A stretch of 19,168 bases of DNA. It comes from Marinilabiliaceae bacterium UBA5213 (GTDB lineage Bacteria > Bacteroidota > Bacteroidia > Bacteroidales > Marinilabiliaceae). Made by a program: the position numbers and the translations under genes. Shown in pieces: positions 8,763 through 15,473 of the stretch. Location: assembly GCA_002412555.1 (NCBI GenBank), contig DHVH01000269.1:5353-24520 (forward strand), written 5' to 3'. A model generated the notes under the pieces. The model was not told where the DNA came from. It was given only the letters and a program-made list of their open reading frames with translations, and ran no database searches. Every line of letters starts with the position of its first letter. Within the stretch, counting starts at the first letter, position 1.

Positions 8763-8803
8763 ATTGCCGGGATTTGTTTTAAACAAATCCCGGCAATTTT
8801 TTT
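8763..8803 (+). terminator. Strong intrinsic terminator after susD
   Basis: Two 17-base arms that are perfect reverse complements (8763-8779 and 8781-8797; core TTGCCGGGATTTG / CAAATCCCGGCAA) are followed by seven T bases. This is the clearest terminator in the window and ends the fecR-susC-susD unit. Confidence 0.92.
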
Positions 8804-8841
8804 CTACCTAAACATAACTGCTCCGAGAGGCAAAACTCAAG

Positions 8842-8862
8842 AAGACCATGAAGGTCTTTTTT
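8842..8862 (+). terminator. Second small hairpin with T run
   Basis: AAGACC (8842-8847), loop ATGAA, GGTCTT (8853-8858) and then further T bases form a minimal terminator-like hairpin about 40 bases after the first one. It may be a backup terminator. No gene lies between the two. Confidence 0.5.
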
Positions 8863-8916
8863 CTTTTGCTTTTTAGCTTGATTTTTTGTTTTTTGCATAC
8901 CTCAAACCAGAGGTGA
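8848..8916 (+). CDS. Possible 22-residue hydrophobic micropeptide
   Basis: An ATG in the loop of the preceding hairpin opens a 22-codon frame. It starts MKVFFLLLFSLIFCFL and ends HTSNQR followed by TGA, and reads like a bare signal or membrane peptide with a short polar tail. T-rich DNA after a terminator easily gives such Leu/Phe-rich frames by chance, and no ribosome binding site supports it. It could also be a remnant of a lost exported protein. Confidence 0.15.
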   Translation: MKVFFLLLFSLIFCFLHTSNQR

Positions 8917-8967
8917 TTATTCTTTTTCTGATTTCGTGTTACCAACAACATAATTAAGCTATCTCTC

Positions 8968-9417
8968 ATGAACAATAAAAAAACGGCCGGAAAGTACATA
9001 AAAATTTTCGCCATTAGTTGGCTAGCAGCATTGGCGCTATTTGTGCTTTCAGTGGTTTTGAAATCTGACATTCCGGTGGCTGGCCAGGTTGCTTTGGGCG
9101 CATTGGTGGTGCTTATTGCGGTGTTTTTTGCCAATGGCGGCTTCCATTACATTGAAATAGAATCGGAAAAGGATCTTTTTAGAATCAAGTATTTCAACCT
9201 TTTTCCGATGGGACGAGAATACAAGTCAATTCAAATTCCCTGGTCGCGCTACCGCAAGCATGAAATTAAACCCTCCTTTAACGGACTCTTTCACCATCTC
9301 TATGTTTATGAGCAGACCGGTGGTGGACTGGCACGTTATCCCTCCATTGGCTTTTCTGCCCTCAGTGCAGATGAGAGAAAAAAAATTCTGACCTTCTTTA
9401 AGAAGATGGAAAAATAA
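8968..9417 (+). CDS. Small two-helix membrane protein of unknown function
   Basis: I do not recognise a named family. The 149 aa begin with a short basic tail (MNNKKTAGKY), then two membrane helices at about 11-31 (IKIFAISWLAALALFVLSVV) and 38-54 (AGQVALGALVVLIAVFF). A cytosolic domain of about 95 residues follows, rich in aromatic and basic residues (FRIKYFNLFPMGREYKSIQIPWSRYRK). Its alternating strand-like pattern (YIEIESEKDLFRIKYF) resembles bacterial PH-like domains on paired membrane helices, but this is a shape-based guess. The frame ends 42 bp before dprA in the same direction, so the two may be cotranscribed. Codon use fits the surrounding genes and no damage is seen. Confidence 0.7.
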   Translation: MNNKKTAGKYIKIFAISWLAALALFVLSVVLKSDIPVAGQVALGALVVLIAVFFANGGFHYIEIESEKDLFRIKYFNLFPMGREYKSIQIPWSRYRKHEIKPSFNGLFHHLYVYEQTGGGLARYPSIGFSALSADERKKILTFFKKMEK

Positions 9418-9459
9418 CCGGCCCCGTCCCCCATCACTTATTCCATAACCCACCCTACC

Positions 9460-10566
9460 ATGTTAAAGCACCAAATTGCCTTAAGCCTCATCAACGGCAT
9501 TGGCCCCAAACTAGCCCGCAATCTCATCACTTATCTGGGATCGGTGGAGGCTGTATTTTTGGCCGACTCCCAATTTGAGAAAATACCCGGCATCGGGTCG
9601 GTCATGGCCCACAAGCTAAAAACCTTGGATAAAGGCAGTCTGCTGGCCCGAGCCGAACAAGAAATCGACTTCATTCAAAAACATCACTTACAGACTTCCT
9701 TTTTTACCGAAGACAATTACCCCCGTCGCTTGTCGTTTTGTGAAGACGCCCCTTTGCTGCTCTTTGCTAAAGGGCAGGTTGATTTTGAGTTGCCCAAAAT
9801 CATCAGCATTGTGGGTACCCGGCGGCCAACGGCCGACGGGCTAAACATCTGCGAAAAGCTCATCGCCGACATCGCCCAAAGACATCCCGGAACTTTGATT
9901 GTAAGCGGACTCGCCTATGGCATCGACATCTGCGCTCACCGGGCAGCACTTAAAAACAATCTGCCCACCATGGCAGTATTGGCACACGGACTGGATCGAA
10001 TTTATCCGGGGACGCACAGTCAAACCGCCCGTGAAATCACCAACCATGGCGCTCTGCTCACAGAATTTATGACAGGCACCAATCCCGACAAGCCTAATTT
10101 TGTGAAACGCAACCGCATTGTCGCCGGTATTTGTGATACGGTGGTGGTGGTTGAATCAGCCCACAAGGGCGGCGCACTCATTACCGCCGGCATTGCCGCC
10201 AGCTACAACCGCGACGTCCTCGCCTTTCCGGGGCGGGTCAACGACACCGCCTCGGGCGGTTGCAACAAACTCATTAAAACCAACATAGCCGCCCTCATTG
10301 AATCCATTGAAGATTTAGAATACGCCCTGGGCTGGGAGAGCCAAACCAACAATGAACAATCCACCCAAGGCGCGCTGTTCAAAGCACCCGACAGTCCCGA
10401 AGAAAAGACCATCCTGGATCTCCTGGTCATTGAAAAAGAAATGAACCTCAACCTCCTCAGCATGGCCTGCGGTATTCCCATTCCCAAACTATCGGCTACC
10501 TTGCTTGATATGGAGTTCAAGGGACTGATCAAAAGCAGGCCGGGAGGGATTTTTAGGTTGTTGTAG
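9460..10566 (+). CDS. dprA: DNA-processing protein DprA (Smf)
   Basis: It binds incoming single-stranded DNA and loads RecA during natural transformation. The 368 aa are normal for Bacteroidota. A helix-hairpin-helix region at the N-terminus (LINGIGPKLARNLI, then IPGIGSVMAHKL, about 9-54) precedes the Rossmann-fold core. That core contains IVGTRRPTADG (117-127), VSGLAYGIDICAHRAAL (148-164), AHGLDRIYPGTH (175-186), FVKRNRIVAGICDTVVVVES (214-233) and AFPGRVNDTASGGCNKLI (255-272), the family's defining blocks. A winged-helix domain closes the protein (about 312-368: SPEEKTILDLL to GIFRLL). The gene is intact. The upstream neighbour ends 42 bp before it; directly downstream begins an AT-rich accessory patch. 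No other competence gene is in the window. Confidence 0.96.
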   Translation: MLKHQIALSLINGIGPKLARNLITYLGSVEAVFLADSQFEKIPGIGSVMAHKLKTLDKGSLLARAEQEIDFIQKHHLQTSFFTEDNYPRRLSFCEDAPLLLFAKGQVDFELPKIISIVGTRRPTADGLNICEKLIADIAQRHPGTLIVSGLAYGIDICAHRAALKNNLPTMAVLAHGLDRIYPGTHSQTAREITNHGALLTEFMTGTNPDKPNFVKRNRIVAGICDTVVVVESAHKGGALITAGIAASYNRDVLAFPGRVNDTASGGCNKLIKTNIAALIESIEDLEYALGWESQTNNEQSTQGALFKAPDSPEEKTILDLLVIEKEMNLNLLSMACGIPIPKLSATLLDMEFKGLIKSRPGGIFRLL

Positions 10567-10577
10567 GATGTAATTCT

Positions 10578-10665
10578 CCTAAACAGAGAAAAGATGAGAT
10601 TCTTATTAAGCGAATGCAAAAAATCAAAAGAATATTTTGAAAAAGTAAACCAATCAGTTACCTAA
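10578..10665 (+). pseudogene. C-terminal remnant of a HigB (Gp49-like) toxin
   Basis: Just after dprA the frame from 10578 reads PKQRKDEILIKRMQKIK and then loses frame. Taking one A out of the A run at 10626-10629 restores a continuous MQKIKEYFEKVNQSVT with a stop at 10663-10665, 28 bp before the antitoxin ATG. Gp49-like HigB toxins of Bacteroidota typically end with a TPKxEI...KEYFE pattern, and their gene normally lies immediately upstream of exactly the kind of antitoxin found next. The spacing between the PK and EI motifs is a few residues longer than usual, so the alignment is imperfect. Everything N-terminal to this tail is absent. Identification rests on memory of the family and on gene order. 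Confidence 0.4.
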
Positions 10666-10693
10666 AGCCGATGATAAGAAAAACCATCCCCAG

Positions 10694-10984
10694 ATGAAAA
10701 ATGTAGTTGATTTTGAAGACCTGTTAAAGGAAAAATACGGAGAAAAGGGAACTGTTTCAAGAGACAAATATAATGCAGAATATCTGGCATTTAGGCTGAG
10801 CGTAATACTAAAAGAAACCAGGAAAGAGGCAAATATCACTCAAGAACAACTCGCCGAAAGAACTGGAACTAAAAAGAGTTACATTTCAAGAATTGAAAAA
10901 GGCCAAAGTGATATTCAGATATCTACCTACTACAAACTCATAGAAATTGGTTTAGGGAAACAATTAAACATTTCTATAGGCTAA
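10694..10984 (+). CDS. HigA-type helix-turn-helix antitoxin / XRE regulator
   Basis: A 96-aa cytosolic DNA-binding protein. The N-terminal half (FEDLLKEKYGEKGTVSRDKYNAEYLAFRL) is the extension typical of antitoxins that pair with Gp49-like HigB toxins, including the KGTxxRdk motif. The XRE helix-turn-helix follows at about 41-88 (ILKETRKEANITQEQLAERT, then GTKKSYISRIEKGQSDIQIS), and the end YKLIEIGLGKQLNISIG matches these antitoxins. In an intact locus it would neutralise the toxin and repress its own operon. Here the upstream toxin seems reduced to a tail, so it would be an orphan antitoxin. Base composition is much richer in A and T than in dprA, which fits later acquisition. The YhcG-type nuclease gene starts 20 bp downstream in the same direction. 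Confidence 0.85.
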   Translation: MKNVVDFEDLLKEKYGEKGTVSRDKYNAEYLAFRLSVILKETRKEANITQEQLAERTGTKKSYISRIEKGQSDIQISTYYKLIEIGLGKQLNISIG

Positions 10985-11004
10985 ACATTGCCACCAAATC
11001 TTAG

Positions 11005-12063
11005 ATGATTATTTTTAACAAAACTATTGATATGAATACGATACGAAAACCGGAAGATGTTTTTAGCGAATTGGTAGAACAAATAAAATCTATTATATCA
11101 TCATCTCGTGCAAAGGCATATAGAGTTGTTAATGAGGAATTATTGCTTTCTTACTGGAATATTGGTAAGCAAATTATAGAAAAAGAACAAGAAGGTCACT
11201 TAAAGGCTCAATACGGGACACAATTATTATTAAAACTTTCCAAGCACCTAACCAGAGAGTTAGGCAAAGGCTTTTCGCGTTCCAATCTTCAGAATATGAG
11301 AACCTTTTATACAGCCTATCAAAAATGCCAGACGCTGTCTGGCAAATTGAGCTGGTCGCATTACTGTGAGTTAATATCTTTGGAGGATGCAGATAAACGG
11401 TCGTTTTATGAACAGGAATCTATCAACTCCAGCTGGAGTGTGAGAGAATTACAACGACAGATAAGCACATCGTTGTTTGAAAGGCTGCTGCTGTCTGATG
11501 GTAAAGCAAATAAAGAGACCGTTTTAAAATTTGCAAGACAAGGGCAAATATTAGAATCTGCAACAGATGTAATTAAAGATCCTTATGTTTTTGAATTTCT
11601 AGGTATCCCGGAAAAGAAACCTATTTTAGAAAAAGAACTGGAAGGAAAGTTGATCCGAAACATTGAGGACTTCTTACTGGAACTTGGTAAAGGTTTTATG
11701 TTTGTAGGCTCACAGCAACGAATAACCCTTGGCAATAGGCACAATTATGTTGATATGGTATTTTATAACAAGATATTGAAAGCGTATGTGCTAATTGATT
11801 TAAAAATAAGAAAACTCTAGCATACGGATGCAGGGCAAATGAATGCTTACTTGAATTATTACAATAAGGAAGTTAATGAAGAAACAGATAATGCGCCAAT
11901 AGGCATTATTTTATGTGCTTCAAAAGATGAGATTGAAGCAGAATACGCATTAGGGGGTTTAAGCAACCATATTTTTGCATCTTCTTACGTTCTGTATTTG
12001 CCTGATAAAGAAATGTTGCTTCGTCAGGTAGCGGATGTGTTACGAAATGAAACGGAAGAATAA
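11005..12063 (+). pseudogene. YhcG/DUF1016-family PD-(D/E)XK nuclease gene, interrupted by one in-frame TAG
   Basis: The first 271 codons carry the DUF1016 N-terminal domain (VNEELLLSYWNIGKQIIEKE, then GKGFSRSNLQNMRTFY, then LSWSHYCELI) and the start of the nuclease domain (IEDFLLELGKGFMFVGSQQR, NYVDMVFYNKILKAYVLIDLK). Asp250 and Asp265-x-Lys267 are the likely catalytic D...(D/E)xK residues. Codon 272 is TAG (11818-11820). The same frame continues HTDAGQMNAYLNYYNKEVNEE to 12063, which is the normal C-terminal part (family pattern KLTHxDxGQMxxYxNYY). Without the stop the product would be about 352 aa, a normal length. So a single nonsense change seems to have split an otherwise intact gene. 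The next ATG (11839) could start a separate 74-aa piece. The true start may be the second Met (11032, MNTIRKPEDVF). It follows the antitoxin by 20 bp and shares its AT-rich composition. Confidence 0.85.
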
Positions 12064-12083
12064 TCCCCCATCACCTGTTCGCG

Positions 12084-12098
12084 CCGATTGGCAATCGG
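12084..12098. repeat. Short hairpin between converging genes
   Basis: CCGATT-GGC-AATCGG is a perfect 6-bp stem with a 3-base loop, lying between the end of the nuclease pseudogene and the end of the minus-strand dehydrogenase gene. It has no T run on either side, so it is at best a weak terminator. A partial direct repeat of ATCGGGGCT follows at 12094-12112. Confidence 0.4.
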
Positions 12099-12113
12099 GG
12101 CTGTATCGGGCTC

Positions 12114-15041
12114 CTATAACAAAGCTTCAAACAGCACCTCCACCGGATGCACCGCATCACGCTGAGTGCCATCTTTAATCTGATGGCGACAGGAGTGGCC
12201 CGGAGCTACCAAGAGGGTGCTTTCAGGTGTTTGCCGCACGTGGGGGAAGAGGGTCAGCTCTCCGATTTTCATGGACAGGTGGTAGTGCTTCTCTTCGTAG
12301 CCAAAACCGCCGGCCATGCCGCAACACCCTGAAGGGATTTCGGTGGCGGTATAGTTTTTGGGGAGGGAAAGGACTTCTTTGATGATGGTGGTGTCCGACA
12401 AGGACTTCTGGTAGCAGTGGGCGTGAAATTGTATGTCGCGCTCCGCTTCGGTAAAGGCAGAAGGGAGAATGCGGCCGGCCTTCATTTCGCGGTGCAAAAA
12501 CTCCTCAATGGTGAAAGTGTGTGCGGCAGTATCCAGGGCTTGTTGGCGCATCGACTGTGGCACCAGATCGGGGTATTCATCTCTGAAAGTCAGGACAGCA
12601 GCGGGCTCAATGCCTACCAGTGGCAAATGTGCAGTCACGCGTCCCTTTAATTTTTGGAGGTTGTATTTAGCAATAACAGCTGCACGGCGCACAAAACCCT
12701 TGCTGATTTGGGTGCGACCACTCTCTTTGACGGGGGCCAGCACCACACCGTAACCCAGGCGGTGGAGTAGCAGAACGGTTTTAATGCCGATCGGACTGTC
12801 ATAAAAATTCGTAAACTCATCGGCCAAAAGCATGACCATACCATTCGGCCGCTCATCAATGAATCCGCCATGGCGGTGGAACCAGGTATCGAAGCGCCTG
12901 GCGCTATACATGGGTAATGTGCGCTCCTTGCTGATGCCGCCAAAACCATTCAAGCGGAGCTTTAACCAGGGCGTTGAAAGCATGGGATTGGCCAAACGGC
13001 GGAAGGGGAACAGCCAGCGGTTGACCATTGGCAGATGGGCCATGACCCGGGTGCCAAAATCCACACCTTTCTGATCATGAAAATGTTGCATAAACTCGGC
13101 CTTTAACCGGGCCATGTCCACCCCTGAGGGGCACTCGCTTTTACAGGCCTTGCAGCTCAGACACAGGTCCAGGACGCCGGCCAATTCATCCAGACCCATG
13201 CCATCTGCCTCTTTTTGCCCCTGCAAAAAGGCGCGAAGCGCATTGGCGCGTCCCCGGGTTGAATGCTTCTCATCGCGGGTACCCATGTAACTGGGGCACA
13301 TGGTGCCGCCGGCCAGACTGCTCTTGATACAATCACCCGAACCACTGCACCTTTCCACCGCGCGCAGCAAGCCGCCGTCGGCCGACCAGTTAAAGGCCGT
13401 ACGTCCAATGACTTTTTTGGTCACTGGTTGATACCTGAACGATTGGTCCATGGGGGGCGTGCCGGTGATTTTCCCGGGGTTCAATATACCCTGCGGATCA
13501 AACACCTTTTTAACCCTTTTCATCAGCTCAAAATTGGCAGCGCCCACCATCAAAGGGATAAACTCCCCGCGAAGGCGACCATCGCCATGCTCGCCGCTCA
13601 GCGAGCCATGGTATTTTTTGACAATGCCAGCTGTTTCTTCCGCAATCTGACGAAAGAGCCTGACATCGGCCTCATCTTTCAAATTCAAAACAGGTCGGAT
13701 ATGCAACTCGCCCGACCCTGCATGTGCGTGATAAACGCAGCTCTTGCCATACCGGGCCAGCATGGCATCAATGTCTTCCACGTAGGCCGGCAAGTCGTCC
13801 ACCCGCACGGCGGTATCTTCAATCAGGGTGACCGGTCGGGCATCGCCCTTCATGTTGGACAAAACGCCCAGTCCCGCCTTCCGCAAAGCCCAAACACGGA
13901 AGATCTCTTTCCCCGTCACCACAGGGAAAGCATACCCCAGGCCCAAGGCCTTGAAAGCTGCAGTCAGCCCGGCTGCCTTTTCAAAGACCGAAGCTTCCTC
14001 TTCCCCCGAAAACTCAATCAGCAATAAAGCCGCCGGATCACCCTCCACAAAAAAGCGGTTGGTGCGTTGCAGGGGATTGTCGAGCGTTAAATCCAATATC
14101 CTTTTATCCATCAGCTCCACCGCATCGGGCGAATGGTGATGCACCGTCTCCATATTCGCCAGCAAAGCCTCCTGTAGGGATGAAAAATGGGCACACAGCA
14201 GGAGTTTGTGAGGCGCCGGAACCGGCACCAACGCAACTTTTACAGAGGTAATAAACATCAGGGTACCTTCCGAACCGGCGATGAGTCGGGCCAGATTAAA
14301 CAATTCACCCTGCGGATTAAAGGGGACCGTATCCAGCAGCACATCAAGGGCATAGCCCGAATTCCGTCGTTTGATGTCAGGATGAGGAAATTCTTTGCGG
14401 ATTTGTTTGCGGACCGGGTTATCGGTATAAATCTCCCGCATGAGGCGGTAGATATCGCCCTCAGCTCCTTGCTCACGGCATTTTTTTTCAAACTCCCACT
14501 TCTGCATAGCCCGGAAAGTCACCTCATCGCCGCTGGCCAAAAATCCGCTCACCTCCAGAATATGATCGCGGGTACTGCCATAGATCATGGAGTGCGACCC
14601 GCAACTGTTATTGGCCACCATGCCGCCCATGGTACAGCGGTTGGACGTGGAAGTCTCCGGACCAAAGAACAGTCCGTAACGACCGGCAGCCCGGTTCAAA
14701 TCATCCAGCACCACCCCCGGCTCCACCTCGGCCCAACCTTCCCGAGCATTGATTTCAAGGATGTTGTTCAGGTGAGCCGACAAGTCCACCACCACGCCCT
14801 TTCCTACTACCTGTCCTGCAAGGGAAGTCCCCGCACCACGCGGGATCAAGGAAACACCATTTTGGGCGGCCCAGCGCACAATCATGGAAACATCCGTGGC
14901 ATCGCGCGGCAAAACAACGGCCTGCGGCCACTCTTGATAAACAGAAGCATCGGTAGCGTACAAAGTGCGGGAAACCGTATCGGTCAGCACTTCACCTTTC
15001 AAAAGATTATCGAGTTCCCCAAGGGGATTCGGATCATCCAT
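12114..15041 (-). CDS. FAD-binding and 4Fe-4S-binding oxidoreductase, D-2-hydroxyglutarate dehydrogenase (YdiJ) type
   Basis: A 975-aa fusion of a GlcD-like flavoprotein and a GlcF-like iron-sulfur protein; E. coli YdiJ, of the same build, oxidises D-2-hydroxyglutarate. The FAD-binding PCMH domain (about 37-270) contains IPRGAGTSLAGQ (66-77) and FGPETSTSNRCTMGGMVANN (126-145). The FAD-oxidase C-terminal domain follows, with YHAHAGSGELHIRP (437-450) and SGEHGDGRLRGEF (482-494). Ferredoxin-like cysteines are Cys565, Cys571 and Cys582 (CSGSGDC ... GTMCPS) and Cys627, Cys630, Cys633, Cys637 (CLSCKACKSECP). A CCG-type domain ends the protein (FHAHCYQKS, then PSGCCGMAGGFGYEEKHY), as in heterodisulfide-reductase-like subunits. 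Likely reaction: a D-2-hydroxyacid to the 2-oxoacid, electrons passing to a carrier; the exact substrate is inferred. It is divergent from the cobalamin operon, and its start lies 48 bp from that operon's likely promoter. Confidence 0.9.
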   Translation of the reverse strand: MDDPNPLGELDNLLKGEVLTDTVSRTLYATDASVYQEWPQAVVLPRDATDVSMIVRWAAQNGVSLIPRGAGTSLAGQVVGKGVVVDLSAHLNNILEINAREGWAEVEPGVVLDDLNRAAGRYGLFFGPETSTSNRCTMGGMVANNSCGSHSMIYGSTRDHILEVSGFLASGDEVTFRAMQKWEFEKKCREQGAEGDIYRLMREIYTDNPVRKQIRKEFPHPDIKRRNSGYALDVLLDTVPFNPQGELFNLARLIAGSEGTLMFITSVKVALVPVPAPHKLLLCAHFSSLQEALLANMETVHHHSPDAVELMDKRILDLTLDNPLQRTNRFFVEGDPAALLLIEFSGEEEASVFEKAAGLTAAFKALGLGYAFPVVTGKEIFRVWALRKAGLGVLSNMKGDARPVTLIEDTAVRVDDLPAYVEDIDAMLARYGKSCVYHAHAGSGELHIRPVLNLKDEADVRLFRQIAEETAGIVKKYHGSLSGEHGDGRLRGEFIPLMVGAANFELMKRVKKVFDPQGILNPGKITGTPPMDQSFRYQPVTKKVIGRTAFNWSADGGLLRAVERCSGSGDCIKSSLAGGTMCPSYMGTRDEKHSTRGRANALRAFLQGQKEADGMGLDELAGVLDLCLSCKACKSECPSGVDMARLKAEFMQHFHDQKGVDFGTRVMAHLPMVNRWLFPFRRLANPMLSTPWLKLRLNGFGGISKERTLPMYSARRFDTWFHRHGGFIDERPNGMVMLLADEFTNFYDSPIGIKTVLLLHRLGYGVVLAPVKESGRTQISKGFVRRAAVIAKYNLQKLKGRVTAHLPLVGIEPAAVLTFRDEYPDLVPQSMRQQALDTAAHTFTIEEFLHREMKAGRILPSAFTEAERDIQFHAHCYQKSLSDTTIIKEVLSLPKNYTATEIPSGCCGMAGGFGYEEKHYHLSMKIGELTLFPHVRQTPESTLLVAPGHSCRHQIKDGTQRDAVHPVEVLFEALL

Positions 15042-15088
15042 GGAAACAGAAAGTATTGGTTTGAAGCGCTAAAATAGTAATAATAATG

Positions 15089-15096
15089 TAAATTTG
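15089..15096 (+). promoter_or_regulatory. Likely -7 box of the btu operon
   Basis: TAAATTTG matches TAnnTTTG exactly, and a TTTG at 15060-15063 may be the -33 box, though the 25-base spacer is a little long. Transcription would begin around 15101, which is where the riboswitch P1 stem begins. The position makes this the best-supported promoter in the window. Confidence 0.6.
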
Positions 15097-15100
15097 CCGA

Positions 15101-15456
15101 CGATTAGGTTTTTGTGTCGCTACCGCGTCACAAAACAAAAGGGAATCCGGTTAAAATCCGGGGCTGTACCCGCAGCTGTAAGTCCCCCAACCAAATCTTT
15201 GAGCATACTATGCCACTGCGAAATCAGTGATCAGTTAGCAATGATCAATGAACAGTGATCAATTAGCAATGATCAATGAACAGTGATCAATGAACAGTGA
15301 TCAGTAAACAGTGACCAATAAACAATGAGCAGTTAACACTGGTAACTGACAACTGATGACTGGTAACTGATAACTGGTGACTGATAACTGAACACTGATA
15401 ACTGATCCCGCGGGAAGGCCTCAAAGACAGGGACAAGCCAGAAGACCTGCCAATCG
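15101..15456 (+). promoter_or_regulatory. Cobalamin riboswitch aptamer with a greatly enlarged peripheral arm
   Basis: All conserved parts are visible. P1 is CGATT (15101-15105) with AATCG (15452-15456). P2 is AGGT (15106-15109) with ACCT (15445-15448). P3 is TTTTGTG (15110-15116) with CACAAAA (15129-15135). The core runs GGGAATCCGG (15141-15150), a second CCGG, then GCTG-TACCCG-CAGC (stem P5 and its loop L5) and TGTAAG. Next comes the GCCACTG box (15212-15218). The GGGAAGG box (15412-15418) and the B12 box AGCCAGAAGACCTGCC (15436-15451) close it. Between GCCACTG and GGGAAGG, where most members have a short hairpin, lie 193 bases of heptad repeats. It leads an operon for corrinoid uptake, the expected target. 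Class call from sequence pattern; no covariance search could be run. Confidence 0.95.
15221..15406 (+). repeat. Diverged 7-nt (14-nt) tandem repeat array inside the riboswitch
   Basis: From 15229 the sequence divides into about 25 consecutive heptads, often alternating to give a 14-nt period. The left part (to about 15333) consists of GATCAAT, GAACAGT, GATCAGT, TAGCAAT and relatives. The right part (from about 15341) consists of GATAACT, GGTAACT, GAACACT, GGTGACT and relatives. The right set is close to the reverse complement of the left set, so the array folds back. At the base, GCG (15218-15220) pairs with CGC (15409-15411), ATCAGT (15223-15228) with ACTGAT (15401-15406), and ATCAGT (15230-15235) with ACTGAT (15394-15399). 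Near the tip CAGTTA (15330-15335) pairs with TAACTG (15343-15348). The left part is longer than the right, so pairing is not symmetrical throughout. Confidence 0.95.
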
Positions 15457-15473
15457 CATCCTATTGTTTAACC

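Noticed and set aside
11839..12063. Separate 74-aa gene
   Set aside because: It is in the same frame as the upstream nuclease part and matches the missing C-terminal end of that family, so it is the downstream piece of one interrupted gene.
9428..12074. Possible direct repeat CCCCCATCAC at 9428-9437 and 12065-12074 as edges of a mobile element
   Set aside because: Ten low-complexity bases can match by chance, and the enclosed segment includes dprA, a core gene; no integrase or transposase is present.
13263..14027. A 254-codon plus-strand open frame
   Set aside because: It lies wholly inside the minus-strand FAD/Fe-S dehydrogenase gene, whose motifs are clear. The plus-strand translation has no recognisable domain and an odd composition rich in His, Arg and Gln, as expected from an antisense shadow.
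14187..15077. A 296-codon plus-strand open frame
   Set aside because: It is antisense to the N-terminal FAD domain of the same dehydrogenase and shows no family motif.
15221..15406. CRISPR array
   Set aside because: The period is 7 or 14 bases with no spacers and diverged units, no cas genes are near, and the array is flanked exactly by riboswitch boxes.
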